The notes under the pieces were generated by a model that made no database searches, had not been told where the DNA came from, and saw only the letters and a program-made list of their open reading frames with translations. Below, in pieces: positions 5,459 through 12,003 of a DNA stretch of 20,517 bases. Source of the DNA: a virus. Position 1 is the stretch's first letter, and each line of letters begins with the position of its first letter. Location of the stretch: positions 1 through 20,517 of IMG/VR virus record IMGVR_UViG_3300009285_002340. One strand, 5' to 3'. Position numbers and translations under genes: made by a program.

Positions 5459-5936
5459 TCCAGTTTCTGCAAAGGCATGTTTCAAGTGCGGTAGGACTCT
5501 CCCGTTGGGGGAGTTCTACCGACACCCGCAGATGGGGGACGGGCATCTTGGTAAGTGCAAGGAGTGCGCTAAGCGTGATGTGAATGAGAACCGCGCTCGG
5601 CATAGTGACTACTATGTGGAATACGAACGACTTCGTTCATCTCGCCCCGAACGCCGTGAGCAGGCTCATAAATGGCAGAGGATTCGTAGGAGGAAACACC
5701 CGGAAAAACAACAAGCATTGCGTCTCAGAGAACCACAAAAATACAAGGCAAGAACTGCGGTCAGTAATGCTATACGTGATGGCCGTCTAGTCAAGGAGCT
5801 ATGTACATTTTGTGGGAGCAATACAGTAGAGGCACATCATCACGATTACTCGAAACCGCTTGATGTAATCTGGGTGTGCCAACAATGTCACCGAGAGTAT
5901 TTTCATTCAAACCAAGAGCAGCTCTGCCCTTTTTGA
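5442..5936 (+). CDS. Zinc-finger protein with HNH-like C-terminal domain
   Basis: 164 residues from the ATG at 5442 (GGAGG 9 nt upstream; an in-frame ATG at 5433 is also possible). The N-terminal finger (ACFKCGRTLPLGEFYRH ... KCKECAKRD) is the same C-x-x-C-G ... C-K-x-C type as in the HNH proteins at 4314 and 8721. A basic linker follows (WQRIRRRKHPEKQQAL). The C-terminus (LCTFCGSNTVEAHHHDYSKP, VIWVCQQCHREYFH) is a variant HNH/treble-clef domain widespread in phages: two CxxC pairs and an HHHDY in place of the canonical DH...N. Cleavage activity is therefore uncertain; it may bind DNA only. It starts inside the tail codons of the SSB-like gene, so the two are translationally coupled. Confidence 0.8.
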   Translation: MSLPSDPVSAKACFKCGRTLPLGEFYRHPQMGDGHLGKCKECAKRDVNENRARHSDYYVEYERLRSSRPERREQAHKWQRIRRRKHPEKQQALRLREPQKYKARTAVSNAIRDGRLVKELCTFCGSNTVEAHHHDYSKPLDVIWVCQQCHREYFHSNQEQLCPF

Positions 5937-5945
5937 TCTGATTGC

Positions 5946-5976
5946 CACCGGGTCGCGTGAGTAACGCGGCCCGGTG
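5946..5976 (+). terminator. Strong 13-bp stem-loop between the zinc-finger gene and the primase
   Basis: CACCGGG-T-CGCGT and ACGCG-G-CCCGGTG pair continuously (one U-G) around a GAGTA loop, 9 bp after the stop at 5936. The downstream TTCTCCC is only weakly T-rich, so it may be a terminator, an mRNA stabiliser, or a structure controlling access to the primase start region. The possible GTG start of the primase at 5974 lies within the stem. Confidence 0.5.
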
Positions 5977-6000
5977 TTCTCCCGAAAGAAAAAGCCTGAC

Positions 6001-8394
6001 ATGAAAGATGACACTGTTCCCGATATGCTGGCCTCGGCTTTATGGTATGCCAAGCGCGGCTTTGCGGTGTTCCCCGTCCATGAACCCATCTTCAATGAGG
6101 ACGGTAAATGCGTCGGCTGCACCTGTGAGGAATATCGACACTCAGACAAGTGTAAGCAAGATCATCCTCACATGTACCTGGAACCAGACGCCCATTGTGA
6201 GCATCCCGGCAAATGTCCGCGTGTGCGTTGGCGCGACAAAAGCACGACCGATGCAGAACAAATAACGCGCTGGTGGCGCTGGTGGCCCGGAGCGGGCATC
6301 GGCATAGATGACGGCAAAAGCGGGATGCTCATCTTGGACGCGGATCTCTACAAGGACACCTATGCAGGAAACGGCTTTGTGCTTGATGAAGAAACACCTA
6401 CATCGTTGACCGGCGGCGGGGGAACGCACCTTTGGTATCGCCAACCGGACGGCAAACAGTACGGTAACGCACCCGGCGACTTGCCCGACGGCATCGATAT
6501 TCGTGGCATGGGTGGCTATCACATAGCGCCGCCCAGTCTGCACAAGTCTGGTCGCCGCTACGCCTTTGAATCCGGCTACGCTCCCAACGAAATTGACATG
6601 TCGGTTGTCCCGACGGCGTTACAGGCGCTACTTGACGCCGCGCCGCAGAATAAGCGCAACGACCTTGGCCCGGCTGACAGTGAGGCCGTTGAGCGTTCGG
6701 CGAAAATTGTACGCGCTCTGCTAAAACATGCTGAACTCATCGCGACCGAGCAGGAGTGGCGCGTCGGCGAGGACAACGGGCGACGATGGGTGATGGCCGA
6801 TTGTCCGTACAGTGACGACCATGCCGACGGCGCGTTTGTCGTGGTCTACCCGGATGGCGTGATCGGCGCGGGCTGTCATCATGCCCGTTGCCAGAAGCGC
6901 ATCAAAGAGGAAGGTGGCAGCGGCTGGAAACTACTCCGCAAAATAACCGACTTTGCCCCTACGCCAATTCTAAAGTTCCGCAATGGCGCGGGGCAGCCCG
7001 CGACCTTTGTTGATGCTGCCCATCTCACCGATATGGGCAACGCCCAGCGAATGCACGCCGCAGTGCAGGGGCAGGTGCTCTATGTCCCGCAGTTTGACCG
7101 CTGGTACACCTGGCATGGTACGCACTGGCAAGAGGACGATACATTCGAGATCGTGCGGTTGGCAAAGGAGGCGGTACGGGCCATTTATGCCGAGGCCGCC
7201 GCAACGGACGATGACGACCAACGCAAGAAATTAATCAAGTGGGGCGTGCAATCCGAGAACAGGTCGCGCGTGGAGGCCATGCTGTCGCTGTTACGTTCAG
7301 AGCCGGATATTGCGGTGCGCCCGGCAGACCTGGATCAACATCCCATGTATCTCGCCTGCACAAATGGCACGCTCGATTTGACGACCGGCGATTTGATGGC
7401 GCCTGACTCGACGCATCTGCTGACCCGACGTATCGAAGTCGCCTACGACCCGGCGGCGGACTGTCCTATCTGGGAACGGTTCTTACTGCGCGTCATGGAT
7501 GGAGATATGGAGCGTGTGTCATTTCTCCAGCGGCTAATCGGCCATGCGCTGACGGGCGACACGACCGGCAAGTACCTCGTGTTTATGTACGGACCCAAGG
7601 GCAACAACGGCAAGAGTACGATGGTTGAAATCATCACGCGACTACTTGGCCCCTACGCTCTCAAGTCGCCCACCGAAATGATCATGACCAAAGCCTATCG
7701 CGGCGGCATCCCCAACGACATCGCACGTCTACGTGGCGTGCGCTTCACGGTCACGAACGAAGTAGACGAGGGCATGATGCTCTCTGAAAGCGTGGTCAAG
7801 GACCTAACGGGCAATGACACGCTGACTGCTCGCTTTATGCGGGCCGAGTTTTTCGACTTCCGCCCGACGCATAAACTCTGGATATACGGCAATCATCGCC
7901 CGGAGATCAAAGGCACAGACCCCGCCATTTGGGATCGGGTCAAGCTCATCCCCTTCGATGTGGAGATTCCGCCGACTGAACGCGACCCGTTGATGGTCGA
8001 AAGGCTGGCCGCAGAACTGCCCGGAATCCTAGCATGGGCAGTACGCGGCAACTTTTATTGGCGAAAAATGGGACTCGCAACTCCCGCGGCCGTGAAGGTC
8101 GCGACGGCTGATTATCAGCGCGAACAAGATACCATCGGACAGTTCTTGAGCGAATGTTGCGCCCTTGGCGCGAACCATCAAATCAATGCCGGAATGATCT
8201 ATCAGGCATACGAAGGATGGGCTAAGCAGCTAGGTTTGCGGGGAGATTCAGGTACGAAATTTGGAGCCGACTTGACCCGACGGGGCTTCAGTGTCAAGCG
8301 AGAACGCTCAGGCAAGTTACGCATTGGGCTTGATCTAAATACATATGGGCGCACTTTCGGGCCATCGGTTAATCCACATTGGACGGACGACTAA
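6001..8394 (+). CDS. Phage primase-polymerase fused to SF3 (D5-like) helicase
   Basis: 797 residues from the ATG at 6001; a GTG at 5974 would add nine but is buried in a stem. The N-terminal archaeo-eukaryotic primase/PrimPol domain has the opening ALWYAKRGFAVFPVHEP, a Cys/His-rich insert at residues 37-72, catalytic D113-x-D115 (LILDADLYKD), TGGGGTH at about 137-143 and GIDIRGMGGYHIAPPSLHKS. A linker with C/H residues (GCHHARCQKRIKEE) leads to the D5_N region and the SF3 helicase: Walker A GPKGNNGKS at 531-539, Walker B-like VTNEVDEG near 584-591 and sensor-1 Asn at 631 (IYGNHRPEIKG). Together these prime and unwind DNA at a phage origin, as in P4 alpha-type proteins. It should be the master replication enzyme; the repeat array downstream is its likely origin. 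Confidence 0.93.
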   Translation: MKDDTVPDMLASALWYAKRGFAVFPVHEPIFNEDGKCVGCTCEEYRHSDKCKQDHPHMYLEPDAHCEHPGKCPRVRWRDKSTTDAEQITRWWRWWPGAGIGIDDGKSGMLILDADLYKDTYAGNGFVLDEETPTSLTGGGGTHLWYRQPDGKQYGNAPGDLPDGIDIRGMGGYHIAPPSLHKSGRRYAFESGYAPNEIDMSVVPTALQALLDAAPQNKRNDLGPADSEAVERSAKIVRALLKHAELIATEQEWRVGEDNGRRWVMADCPYSDDHADGAFVVVYPDGVIGAGCHHARCQKRIKEEGGSGWKLLRKITDFAPTPILKFRNGAGQPATFVDAAHLTDMGNAQRMHAAVQGQVLYVPQFDRWYTWHGTHWQEDDTFEIVRLAKEAVRAIYAEAAATDDDDQRKKLIKWGVQSENRSRVEAMLSLLRSEPDIAVRPADLDQHPMYLACTNGTLDLTTGDLMAPDSTHLLTRRIEVAYDPAADCPIWERFLLRVMDGDMERVSFLQRLIGHALTGDTTGKYLVFMYGPKGNNGKSTMVEIITRLLGPYALKSPTEMIMTKAYRGGIPNDIARLRGVRFTVTNEVDEGMMLSESVVKDLTGNDTLTARFMRAEFFDFRPTHKLWIYGNHRPEIKGTDPAIWDRVKLIPFDVEIPPTERDPLMVERLAAELPGILAWAVRGNFYWRKMGLATPAAVKVATADYQREQDTIGQFLSECCALGANHQINAGMIYQAYEGWAKQLGLRGDSGTKFGADLTRRGFSVKRERSGKLRIGLDLNTYGRTFGPSVNPHWTDD

Positions 8395-8411
8395 TTTTTA
8401 TTGTCAACCAA

Positions 8412-8555
8412 CTATACACACTGTGTATAGTTGGTGTGTATAGTCGCATAGGTGTGGGTGCATAGTGTGCATAGTAGATCGCTAATAGCAAGCTCACTAT
8501 TTTTTCTCGTGTGGTTATATGCAACAAGTATACACACTATACACAACTGTACACA
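8412..8555 (+). repeat. Array of DnaA-box-like 9-mers, candidate replication origin
   Basis: Seven near-copies of CTATACACA or its complement TGTGTATAG: 8412-8420 (+), 8422-8430 (-), 8435-8443 (-), 8466-8474 (-, TGTGCATAG), 8528-8536 (+, GTATACACA), 8537-8545 (+) and 8547-8555 (+, CTGTACACA). Most differ from the DnaA box TTATNCACA at one position. The first two lie in a perfect palindrome CCAACTATACACA-C-TGTGTATAGTTGG (8408-8434). Between the two clusters is an AT-rich stretch (ACTATTTTTTCTCG), suited to unwinding. Location immediately after the primase-helicase supports an origin; an operator cluster is the alternative. This also accounts for the gene-free region 8395-8720. Confidence 0.6.
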
Positions 8556-8633
8556 CTTGACATAAGAACGGGCATCATGGAATACGGAAAACCAATCCGA
8601 ACAAGGGGAGATAGAAATAAGATGGTAGGGCTG

Positions 8634-8642
8634 TGGTATAAT
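8634..8642 (+). promoter_or_regulatory. Extended -10 promoter for the HNH gene at 8721
   Basis: TGG-TATAAT is an exact extended -10 element; no good -35 lies 17 nt upstream, as is allowed for this class. A consensus TTGACA is present at 8558-8563 but has no matching -10 at normal spacing. The predicted start near 8650 makes the ATG at 8721 the natural translation start. Confidence 0.55.
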
Positions 8643-8665
8643 GAGGATACAACCTCAAACAGTTA

Positions 8666-8694
8666 CCGGGGCGGCATCGCAAAATGCCCCCCGG
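8666..8694 (+). promoter_or_regulatory. Hairpin in the leader of the second homing-type HNH gene
   Basis: CCGGGG-C-GGCAT pairs with ATGCC-CCCCGG: 11 bp with one bulged C around a CGCAAA loop, about 16 nt after the predicted transcript start and 26 nt before the start codon. GAGG/CCTC at 8643-8655 makes a smaller stem just before it. Like the first HNH gene, this one is transcribed behind RNA structure, although the two leaders share no obvious sequence. Confidence 0.5.
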
Positions 8695-8720
8695 CATGGC
8701 AGCAGAAAGGTAAGTTTCCG

Positions 8721-9392
8721 ATGCCTCTCCATGATACCGCGGTCGCGCCTGGTCTCAAAGTTTGCACCAAGTGCGGCAAATCCAAACCCGCCACAACTGA
8801 ATTTTTCTTCCGTCAAAAAAATACTAGGGATGGTCTTTGCCCTTCGTGCAAAGAATGTAAACGCGCCTACAACGCAGCAACAAGAATCCAGATAAGCGAA
8901 CGGCATCACGCACACTATGCCAGGAACAAAGAAAGTATAAAGCGGCGCGCGTTGGCCTATCATTTTTCCAATCGGAATGAGAGGTTAGATAAGCAACGCG
9001 TCTACCGGGCTGAGCACAAAGAGGATGCCGCACGACGAGATAGGGATTACTACATCAGAAATAAGAGAAGAATGAATGAGCAGGCACGCGCATGGAGGCT
9101 TGCCAACCGTGAGGCGGAAAATACTCTTTCACGTCGAAAACGTGCTCGCAAACGAAATGCTCCTGGTAGTCATACGGTAGATGATGTCAAAAAACAGTAC
9201 AGGGCACAGAAGGGAAAGTGCTATTACTGCCATATTGAAGTTGGAGATCGCTACCACATTGATCACGTAATCCCCTTAGCGCGTGGCGGCTCAGACGGAG
9301 CGGAAAACATTGTTGTCGCCTGTCCGACCTGTAATCTGCAAAAAGGCCGCAAGTTGCCATCAGAATGGTCTGAGGGAGGAAGGCTGATATGA
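8721..9392 (+). CDS. HNH endonuclease with N-terminal zinc finger, paralogue of the gene at 4314
   Basis: 223 residues from the ATG at 8721 (AAAGG 10 nt upstream). The frame is open back to 8511, but that stretch contains the promoter and hairpin, so the long version is unlikely. Zinc finger C15/C18 ... C43/C46 (VCTKCGKSKPATTEFFF ... SCKEC), then a basic, Tyr/Arg-rich helical linker. The C-terminal HNH has C167/C170, D181-H182 (HIDHVIPLARGGSDG), N196 and C201-x-x-C204-N205. Against the protein at 4314, the finger and the HNH domain are nearly superimposable while the linker has diverged, as expected if paralogues recognise different sites. The stop overlaps the next gene as ATGA. It is probably a homing endonuclease inserted next to the replication origin. 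Confidence 0.9.
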   Translation: MPLHDTAVAPGLKVCTKCGKSKPATTEFFFRQKNTRDGLCPSCKECKRAYNAATRIQISERHHAHYARNKESIKRRALAYHFSNRNERLDKQRVYRAEHKEDAARRDRDYYIRNKRRMNEQARAWRLANREAENTLSRRKRARKRNAPGSHTVDDVKKQYRAQKGKCYYCHIEVGDRYHIDHVIPLARGGSDGAENIVVACPTCNLQKGRKLPSEWSEGGRLI

Positions 9393-9724
9393 CGGGGCTG
9401 AACTATGGGTTGCCAGTGAGAATCTTCTACGCCAATCTGCTTCGGCACGGCGTCACGCTGCGGGTAGACAATGGCACGTTGAAGCTCGGCGGCGACGGGC
9501 GGAAAACTCTAAGCCCGGCGTACAGAAAAGAAATCGAACGCCGCGCTCCGCAGTTGTTGGAGTTGCTTTCGCCGTCCGTACCGGAGCCTCTGCAATCATA
9601 CACGGGGCGCATGTTGACGGTCACGGAAGCAGAAGAAGCGCAGAGGGTTGCAACAGAAGTTGCGGCGCATATCACACTAACGCCGGTCAATGGTGGTTGG
9701 CTAATGTTGATCAGAGAATTCTAG
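9389..9724 (+). CDS. TubC-like docking-domain protein
   Basis: 111 residues starting at an ATGA overlap with the HNH gene. Residues about 12-62 (ANLLRHGVTLRVDNGTLKLG ... AYRKEIERRAPQLLELL) match the TubC N-terminal docking-domain pattern: helix, beta hairpin L-R-V-x-x-G-x-L-x-L, then helix ending in L-L-x-L-L. In synthetases this mediates protein docking, and stand-alone copies are frequent next to phage and plasmid replication genes with unknown partners. The second half (YTGRMLTVTEAEEAQRVATE ... TPVNGGWLMLIREF) is a short alpha-beta tail of unknown role. Position downstream of the origin hints at a replication accessory. Confidence 0.65.
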   Translation: MTGLNYGLPVRIFYANLLRHGVTLRVDNGTLKLGGDGRKTLSPAYRKEIERRAPQLLELLSPSVPEPLQSYTGRMLTVTEAEEAQRVATEVAAHITLTPVNGGWLMLIREF

Positions 9725-9747
9725 AAACAACAGAAGGAGCCTACGTC

Positions 9748-9960
9748 ATGATCGAGGCGAACTCACTTACCAGCGCAGCGCAGTACAGAATTCATCCTCA
9801 GAAGAATTGGATCATCCAGGTGAAATTGGGGCCGAGCGCGCACTTTAAGCCACACTCCATCTGGTATGACGCGGAGGGTTTGACCGGCGCCGAATGGGCG
9901 CAAGGTATGTTGCTGCGGCTGGAGGAGATGTGCGCGCAAGAGGAGGATGACCATGCGTAA
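9748..9960 (+). CDS. Small protein, function unknown
   Basis: 70 residues from the ATG at 9748, with AAGGAG 8 nt upstream; an in-frame TTG at 9697 lies inside the previous gene and lacks a ribosome site. The sequence (YRIHPQKNWIIQVKLGPSAH, then IWYDAEGLTGAEWAQGMLLR) suggests a beta sheet followed by a C-terminal helix that ends acidic (EEMCAQEEDDHA). It overlaps the truncated HNH fragment by 8 bp, so it originally preceded that gene in an operon. No family recognised. Confidence 0.6.
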   Translation: MIEANSLTSAAQYRIHPQKNWIIQVKLGPSAHFKPHSIWYDAEGLTGAEWAQGMLLRLEEMCAQEEDDHA

Positions 9961-10051
9961 ATCCATCGGTATTTATCCGCACGACTGGCCCGCCATTGCG
10001 GCCGCGACCAAAGAAGTCGCGGGTTGGCGCTGTATTCGATGCGGCCATCCG
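9953..10051 (+). pseudogene. 5' fragment of an HNH endonuclease gene cut by insertion
   Basis: Reads YPHDWPAIAAATKEVAGWRC then IRCGHP, which aligns with residues 1-33 of the intact HNH protein at 10791 (EYPDGWPEFARQLKEQTGWR, CVRCNHP), with the same spacing from the start to C27-x-x-C30. At 10051 the similarity ends at the conserved CATCCG, and the very next three bases are the stop codon of the opposite-strand HNH gene at 10052-10753. The catalytic half (VHHL, LCQVCH in the relative) is missing. The frame continues 280 codons to 10789, but everything past 10051 is antisense of that gene. A GAGGAGG site still precedes the start. Confidence 0.75.
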
Positions 10052-10753
10052 CTAGTAGCGTGTCCCGTTCTCCCAATCGAACGCCACATGACAGTTTCGA
10101 CAAAGAGAAATCAGGTTGGACAGGGCATTGGCTTCACGATAGCGCTCAAGACCGAACTCTCTAAAGGGCACAACGTGAGCAACCGAGAGTTCTTCAGCCA
10201 ACTCGTCGCGATGTGCCTCACATCGTTGGCATGTATGCCCGTCTCTGTGGCGAGCCTTGTTGCGCTGTTGTCGCCAGTTGGGGCCGTAGTAGGGATATTC
10301 GCCGCCCTTCCAGTGCGGGCTATTCTTCCCGCGAAAGTGATTCGAGAACCATTCGAGCCGGCATTTGTCCCCACAGAAGCGTTTCGCCGTCGCGCTTGCC
10401 GCTACAGTGCGTTCTTTGCCACATTGTTCGCAGCGATAGGTTACTTTGTTCGACTTGCAAGCCGCGGAACAAAAGCGGCTGTTTGCGGCATCGCTAGGTT
10501 TTCGTCGATAGGTTTTTCCGCACCGTTGGCACAGAAGAAGAACGGCATTAGTGGCTTGAGCACAATGCTTCGAGCAGTATTCCTGCTTTTCGATGACAGA
10601 TGCCTTACCGGAGAATGGTTTGCCACATGTCTTGCATGTCTTTGTGGATGGAGCATTCTTGCAGGCGACAGAACAGTAAATCCGTCGCCCGGCTTCGCTT
10701 GGAAAGATAGAGAATGGCTTCCGGCATCTAGGGCATATCAGTGTAATTCTCAT
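10052..10753 (-). CDS. HNH endonuclease with four tandem zinc ribbons, inserted on the opposite strand
   Basis: 233 residues from the ATG at 10753-10751. The N-terminal 130 residues hold four zinc ribbons of the form C-x-x-C ... (Y/F)C-x-x-x-C: CPRC/YCSVAC, CKTC/YCSKHC, CQRC/FCSAAC and CEQC/FCGDKC, probably a DNA-recognition array. After NSPHWKGGEYPYYGPNW, a linker typical of phage HNH enzymes, comes the nuclease domain: RDGHTCQRC, LSVAHVVPFREFG and LSNLISLCRNCH. The His-Asn-His residues appear present, although the first position is AH rather than DH. It is the only gene between 1.1 and 20.5 kb on the minus strand, sits inside a broken HNH gene, and is fed by an extended -10 promoter at 10760. 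It is a likely mobile homing element. Confidence 0.88.
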   Translation of the reverse strand: MRITLICPRCRKPFSIFPSEAGRRIYCSVACKNAPSTKTCKTCGKPFSGKASVIEKQEYCSKHCAQATNAVLLLCQRCGKTYRRKPSDAANSRFCSAACKSNKVTYRCEQCGKERTVAASATAKRFCGDKCRLEWFSNHFRGKNSPHWKGGEYPYYGPNWRQQRNKARHRDGHTCQRCEAHRDELAEELSVAHVVPFREFGLERYREANALSNLISLCRNCHVAFDWENGTRY

Positions 10754-10759
10754 GTCGGA

Positions 10760-10768
10760 ATTATATCA
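10760..10768 (-). promoter_or_regulatory. Extended -10 promoter, probably giving a leaderless HNH mRNA
   Basis: On the minus strand TGA-TATAAT is an exact extended -10 box; its expected start point falls at about 10753, the first base of the HNH ATG. No Shine-Dalgarno sequence is visible in the 7 nt between, so translation would be leaderless. Confidence 0.55.
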
Positions 10769-10790
10769 TATGGAGGTAAGGACGCCTAAT

Positions 10791-11180
10791 ATGCGTAGGG
10801 GCAATGGCGAGTACCCAGACGGATGGCCTGAATTTGCCCGTCAACTCAAGGAGCAGACTGGTTGGCGGTGCGTCCGATGCAATCATCCGCATGCCCCGGA
10901 GAGTGGGCATACTTTGACGGTCCATCACCTGACGATGAACAAGGCAGAGCCTTTTGAGCACTGGTGGGCGTTCGCGGTTCTATGCCAAGTCTGCCATTTG
11001 CAAATACAGGCAAAGGTGGTCATGGAGCGCATCTGGTATCTCCCGCACAGCGCATGGTTTGCGCCATTCGCGGCCGGCTATTATGCCAACCAGCTTGGTC
11101 TACCCGATGACCGGGAGAGTGTACTTACCAATCTTGACCATCTCATTGCCCTGGGGCAAGGAACCGTTGACCATGCCTAG
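10791..11180 (+). CDS. Small HNH endonuclease, intact relative of the interrupted gene
   Basis: 129 residues from the ATG at 10791 (AAGGA 8 nt upstream); in-frame ATGs at 10752 and 10770 would overlap the promoter of the opposite gene. It carries the phage HNH signature YPDGWPEFARQLKEQTGWRC-x-x-C (C27, C30), HTLTVHHL (H45-H46), N50 and LCQVCHLQIQAKV (C65, C68, H69). The C-terminal half (ERIWYLPHSAWFAPFAAGYY ... LDHLIALGQG) is helical and of unknown role. Its N-terminal 33 residues match the fragment at 9953-10051. Genes of this group occur in many phages, sometimes as nucleases assisting packaging; the position here is with early genes. Confidence 0.82.
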   Translation: MRRGNGEYPDGWPEFARQLKEQTGWRCVRCNHPHAPESGHTLTVHHLTMNKAEPFEHWWAFAVLCQVCHLQIQAKVVMERIWYLPHSAWFAPFAAGYYANQLGLPDDRESVLTNLDHLIALGQGTVDHA

Positions 11181-11373
11181 TCCCACCACCCTAGACGGCC
11201 TGCGCGCCGACTCCGACGCCGCCCATGAGCGATGGAACAACGAGACCGACATCGACCGCCGGCACGACCTGCGCTTGGATTACTATCGGGCGTGCCAGGC
11301 GGTTACGGAAGCCGAGCACCGCGCGAAACACCCGTTGCCGGACGGGTATAGGCAGATACCGGAGGTGGGCTAG
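11173..11373 (+). CDS. Small charged helical protein, function unknown
   Basis: 66 residues from the ATG at 11173, overlapping the HNH stop by 8 bp. The protein is a probable helical hairpin (GLRADSDAAHERWNNETDID, RLDYYRACQAVTEAEHRAKH) ending HPLPDGYRQIPEVG. The overlap with both neighbours' signals and the uniform codon use favour a true gene. Its 3' end contains the GGAGG ribosome site of the next gene. No family recognised. Confidence 0.55.
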   Translation: MPSPTTLDGLRADSDAAHERWNNETDIDRRHDLRLDYYRACQAVTEAEHRAKHPLPDGYRQIPEVG

Positions 11374-11375
11374 TA

Positions 11376-11987
11376 ATGCGGTTCCTCATCCCGGTCGGCG
11401 GCGTGACGGATGATGCGTTCGGCGTGCTGACGACTTATCAGCACAAGGCAGTGCCGTCTGGCATTATCGCCGGGTTGCCCTGGGCCGCGGACAATTGCGC
11501 ATTTGGCGGTCATTTTGACGACCCGCGCTTTACCGCCTGGCTCGACACGATGACGCCCTACCGGGCCACCTGTCTGTTCGTCACCGTGCCGGATGTGGTA
11601 GGCGACGCCGCCGCAACGCTGGCATTGTGGCGGGAGTGGTCGTCGCGACTGACGGGCTGGCCGCTGGCGTTCGTGTGCCAGGACGGGCAGACACCGGACG
11701 CTATCCCGAATTGCGCGGCGGTGTTCATCGGCGGGACGACCGCATGGAAGTTGGGCGACGCGGCCCGCGTCTGTATCGCCTGGGCGCAGGCACACGGGCA
11801 GCATACCCACGTTGGTCGCGTGAACTGGTGGCGGCGGTATACTCATTTTCGTTCTATGCCGGGCAGTGACGATTTCACCTGCGACGGAACCAGGACAAAA
11901 TTTGAAGGCGTGGAGAGGACGCTAAACGCATGGAGGCAGTATCAGCAGAGCGAGTACCAAGCCGCGTTATTGTTTATGCCGGACTGA
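11376..11987 (+). CDS. TGT/DpdA-like protein (queuine tRNA-ribosyltransferase-like fold)
   Basis: 203 residues from the ATG at 11376, with GGAGG 10 nt upstream. The order of motifs resembles a small TIM-barrel family found in phages and compared with tRNA-guanine transglycosylase and the DNA-modifying DpdA: GLPWAADNCAF (D39), CLFVTVPDVVGDAAAT (D73), PLAFVCQDGQTPDAIP, AAVFIGGTTAWKL, HTHVGRVNWWRRY and GSDDFTCDGT. Those enzymes swap guanine for a 7-deazaguanine in tRNA or DNA. The assignment is from motif order by eye; the protein is shorter than classical TGT, and no preQ0 synthesis genes are present in the window, so the substrate is open. The end of the gene is followed by a short gap before the next small frame. 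Confidence 0.6.
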   Translation: MRFLIPVGGVTDDAFGVLTTYQHKAVPSGIIAGLPWAADNCAFGGHFDDPRFTAWLDTMTPYRATCLFVTVPDVVGDAAATLALWREWSSRLTGWPLAFVCQDGQTPDAIPNCAAVFIGGTTAWKLGDAARVCIAWAQAHGQHTHVGRVNWWRRYTHFRSMPGSDDFTCDGTRTKFEGVERTLNAWRQYQQSEYQAALLFMPD

Positions 11988-12003
11988 CGACGATGCGCAT
12001 ATC

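Noticed and set aside
8558-8586. TTGACA at 8558 as a full promoter
   Set aside because: At 17-nt spacing the -10 would be GAATAC, a poor match; the extended -10 at 8634 is better.
8511-8720. N-terminal extension of the second HNH protein to 293 residues
   Set aside because: It covers DnaA-like repeats, the extended -10 box and the leader hairpin; the downstream ATG fits the paralogue's length.
9947-10789. A 280-codon plus-strand protein
   Set aside because: Only the first 33-35 codons resemble a protein family; the remainder is antisense of the four-zinc-ribbon HNH gene.
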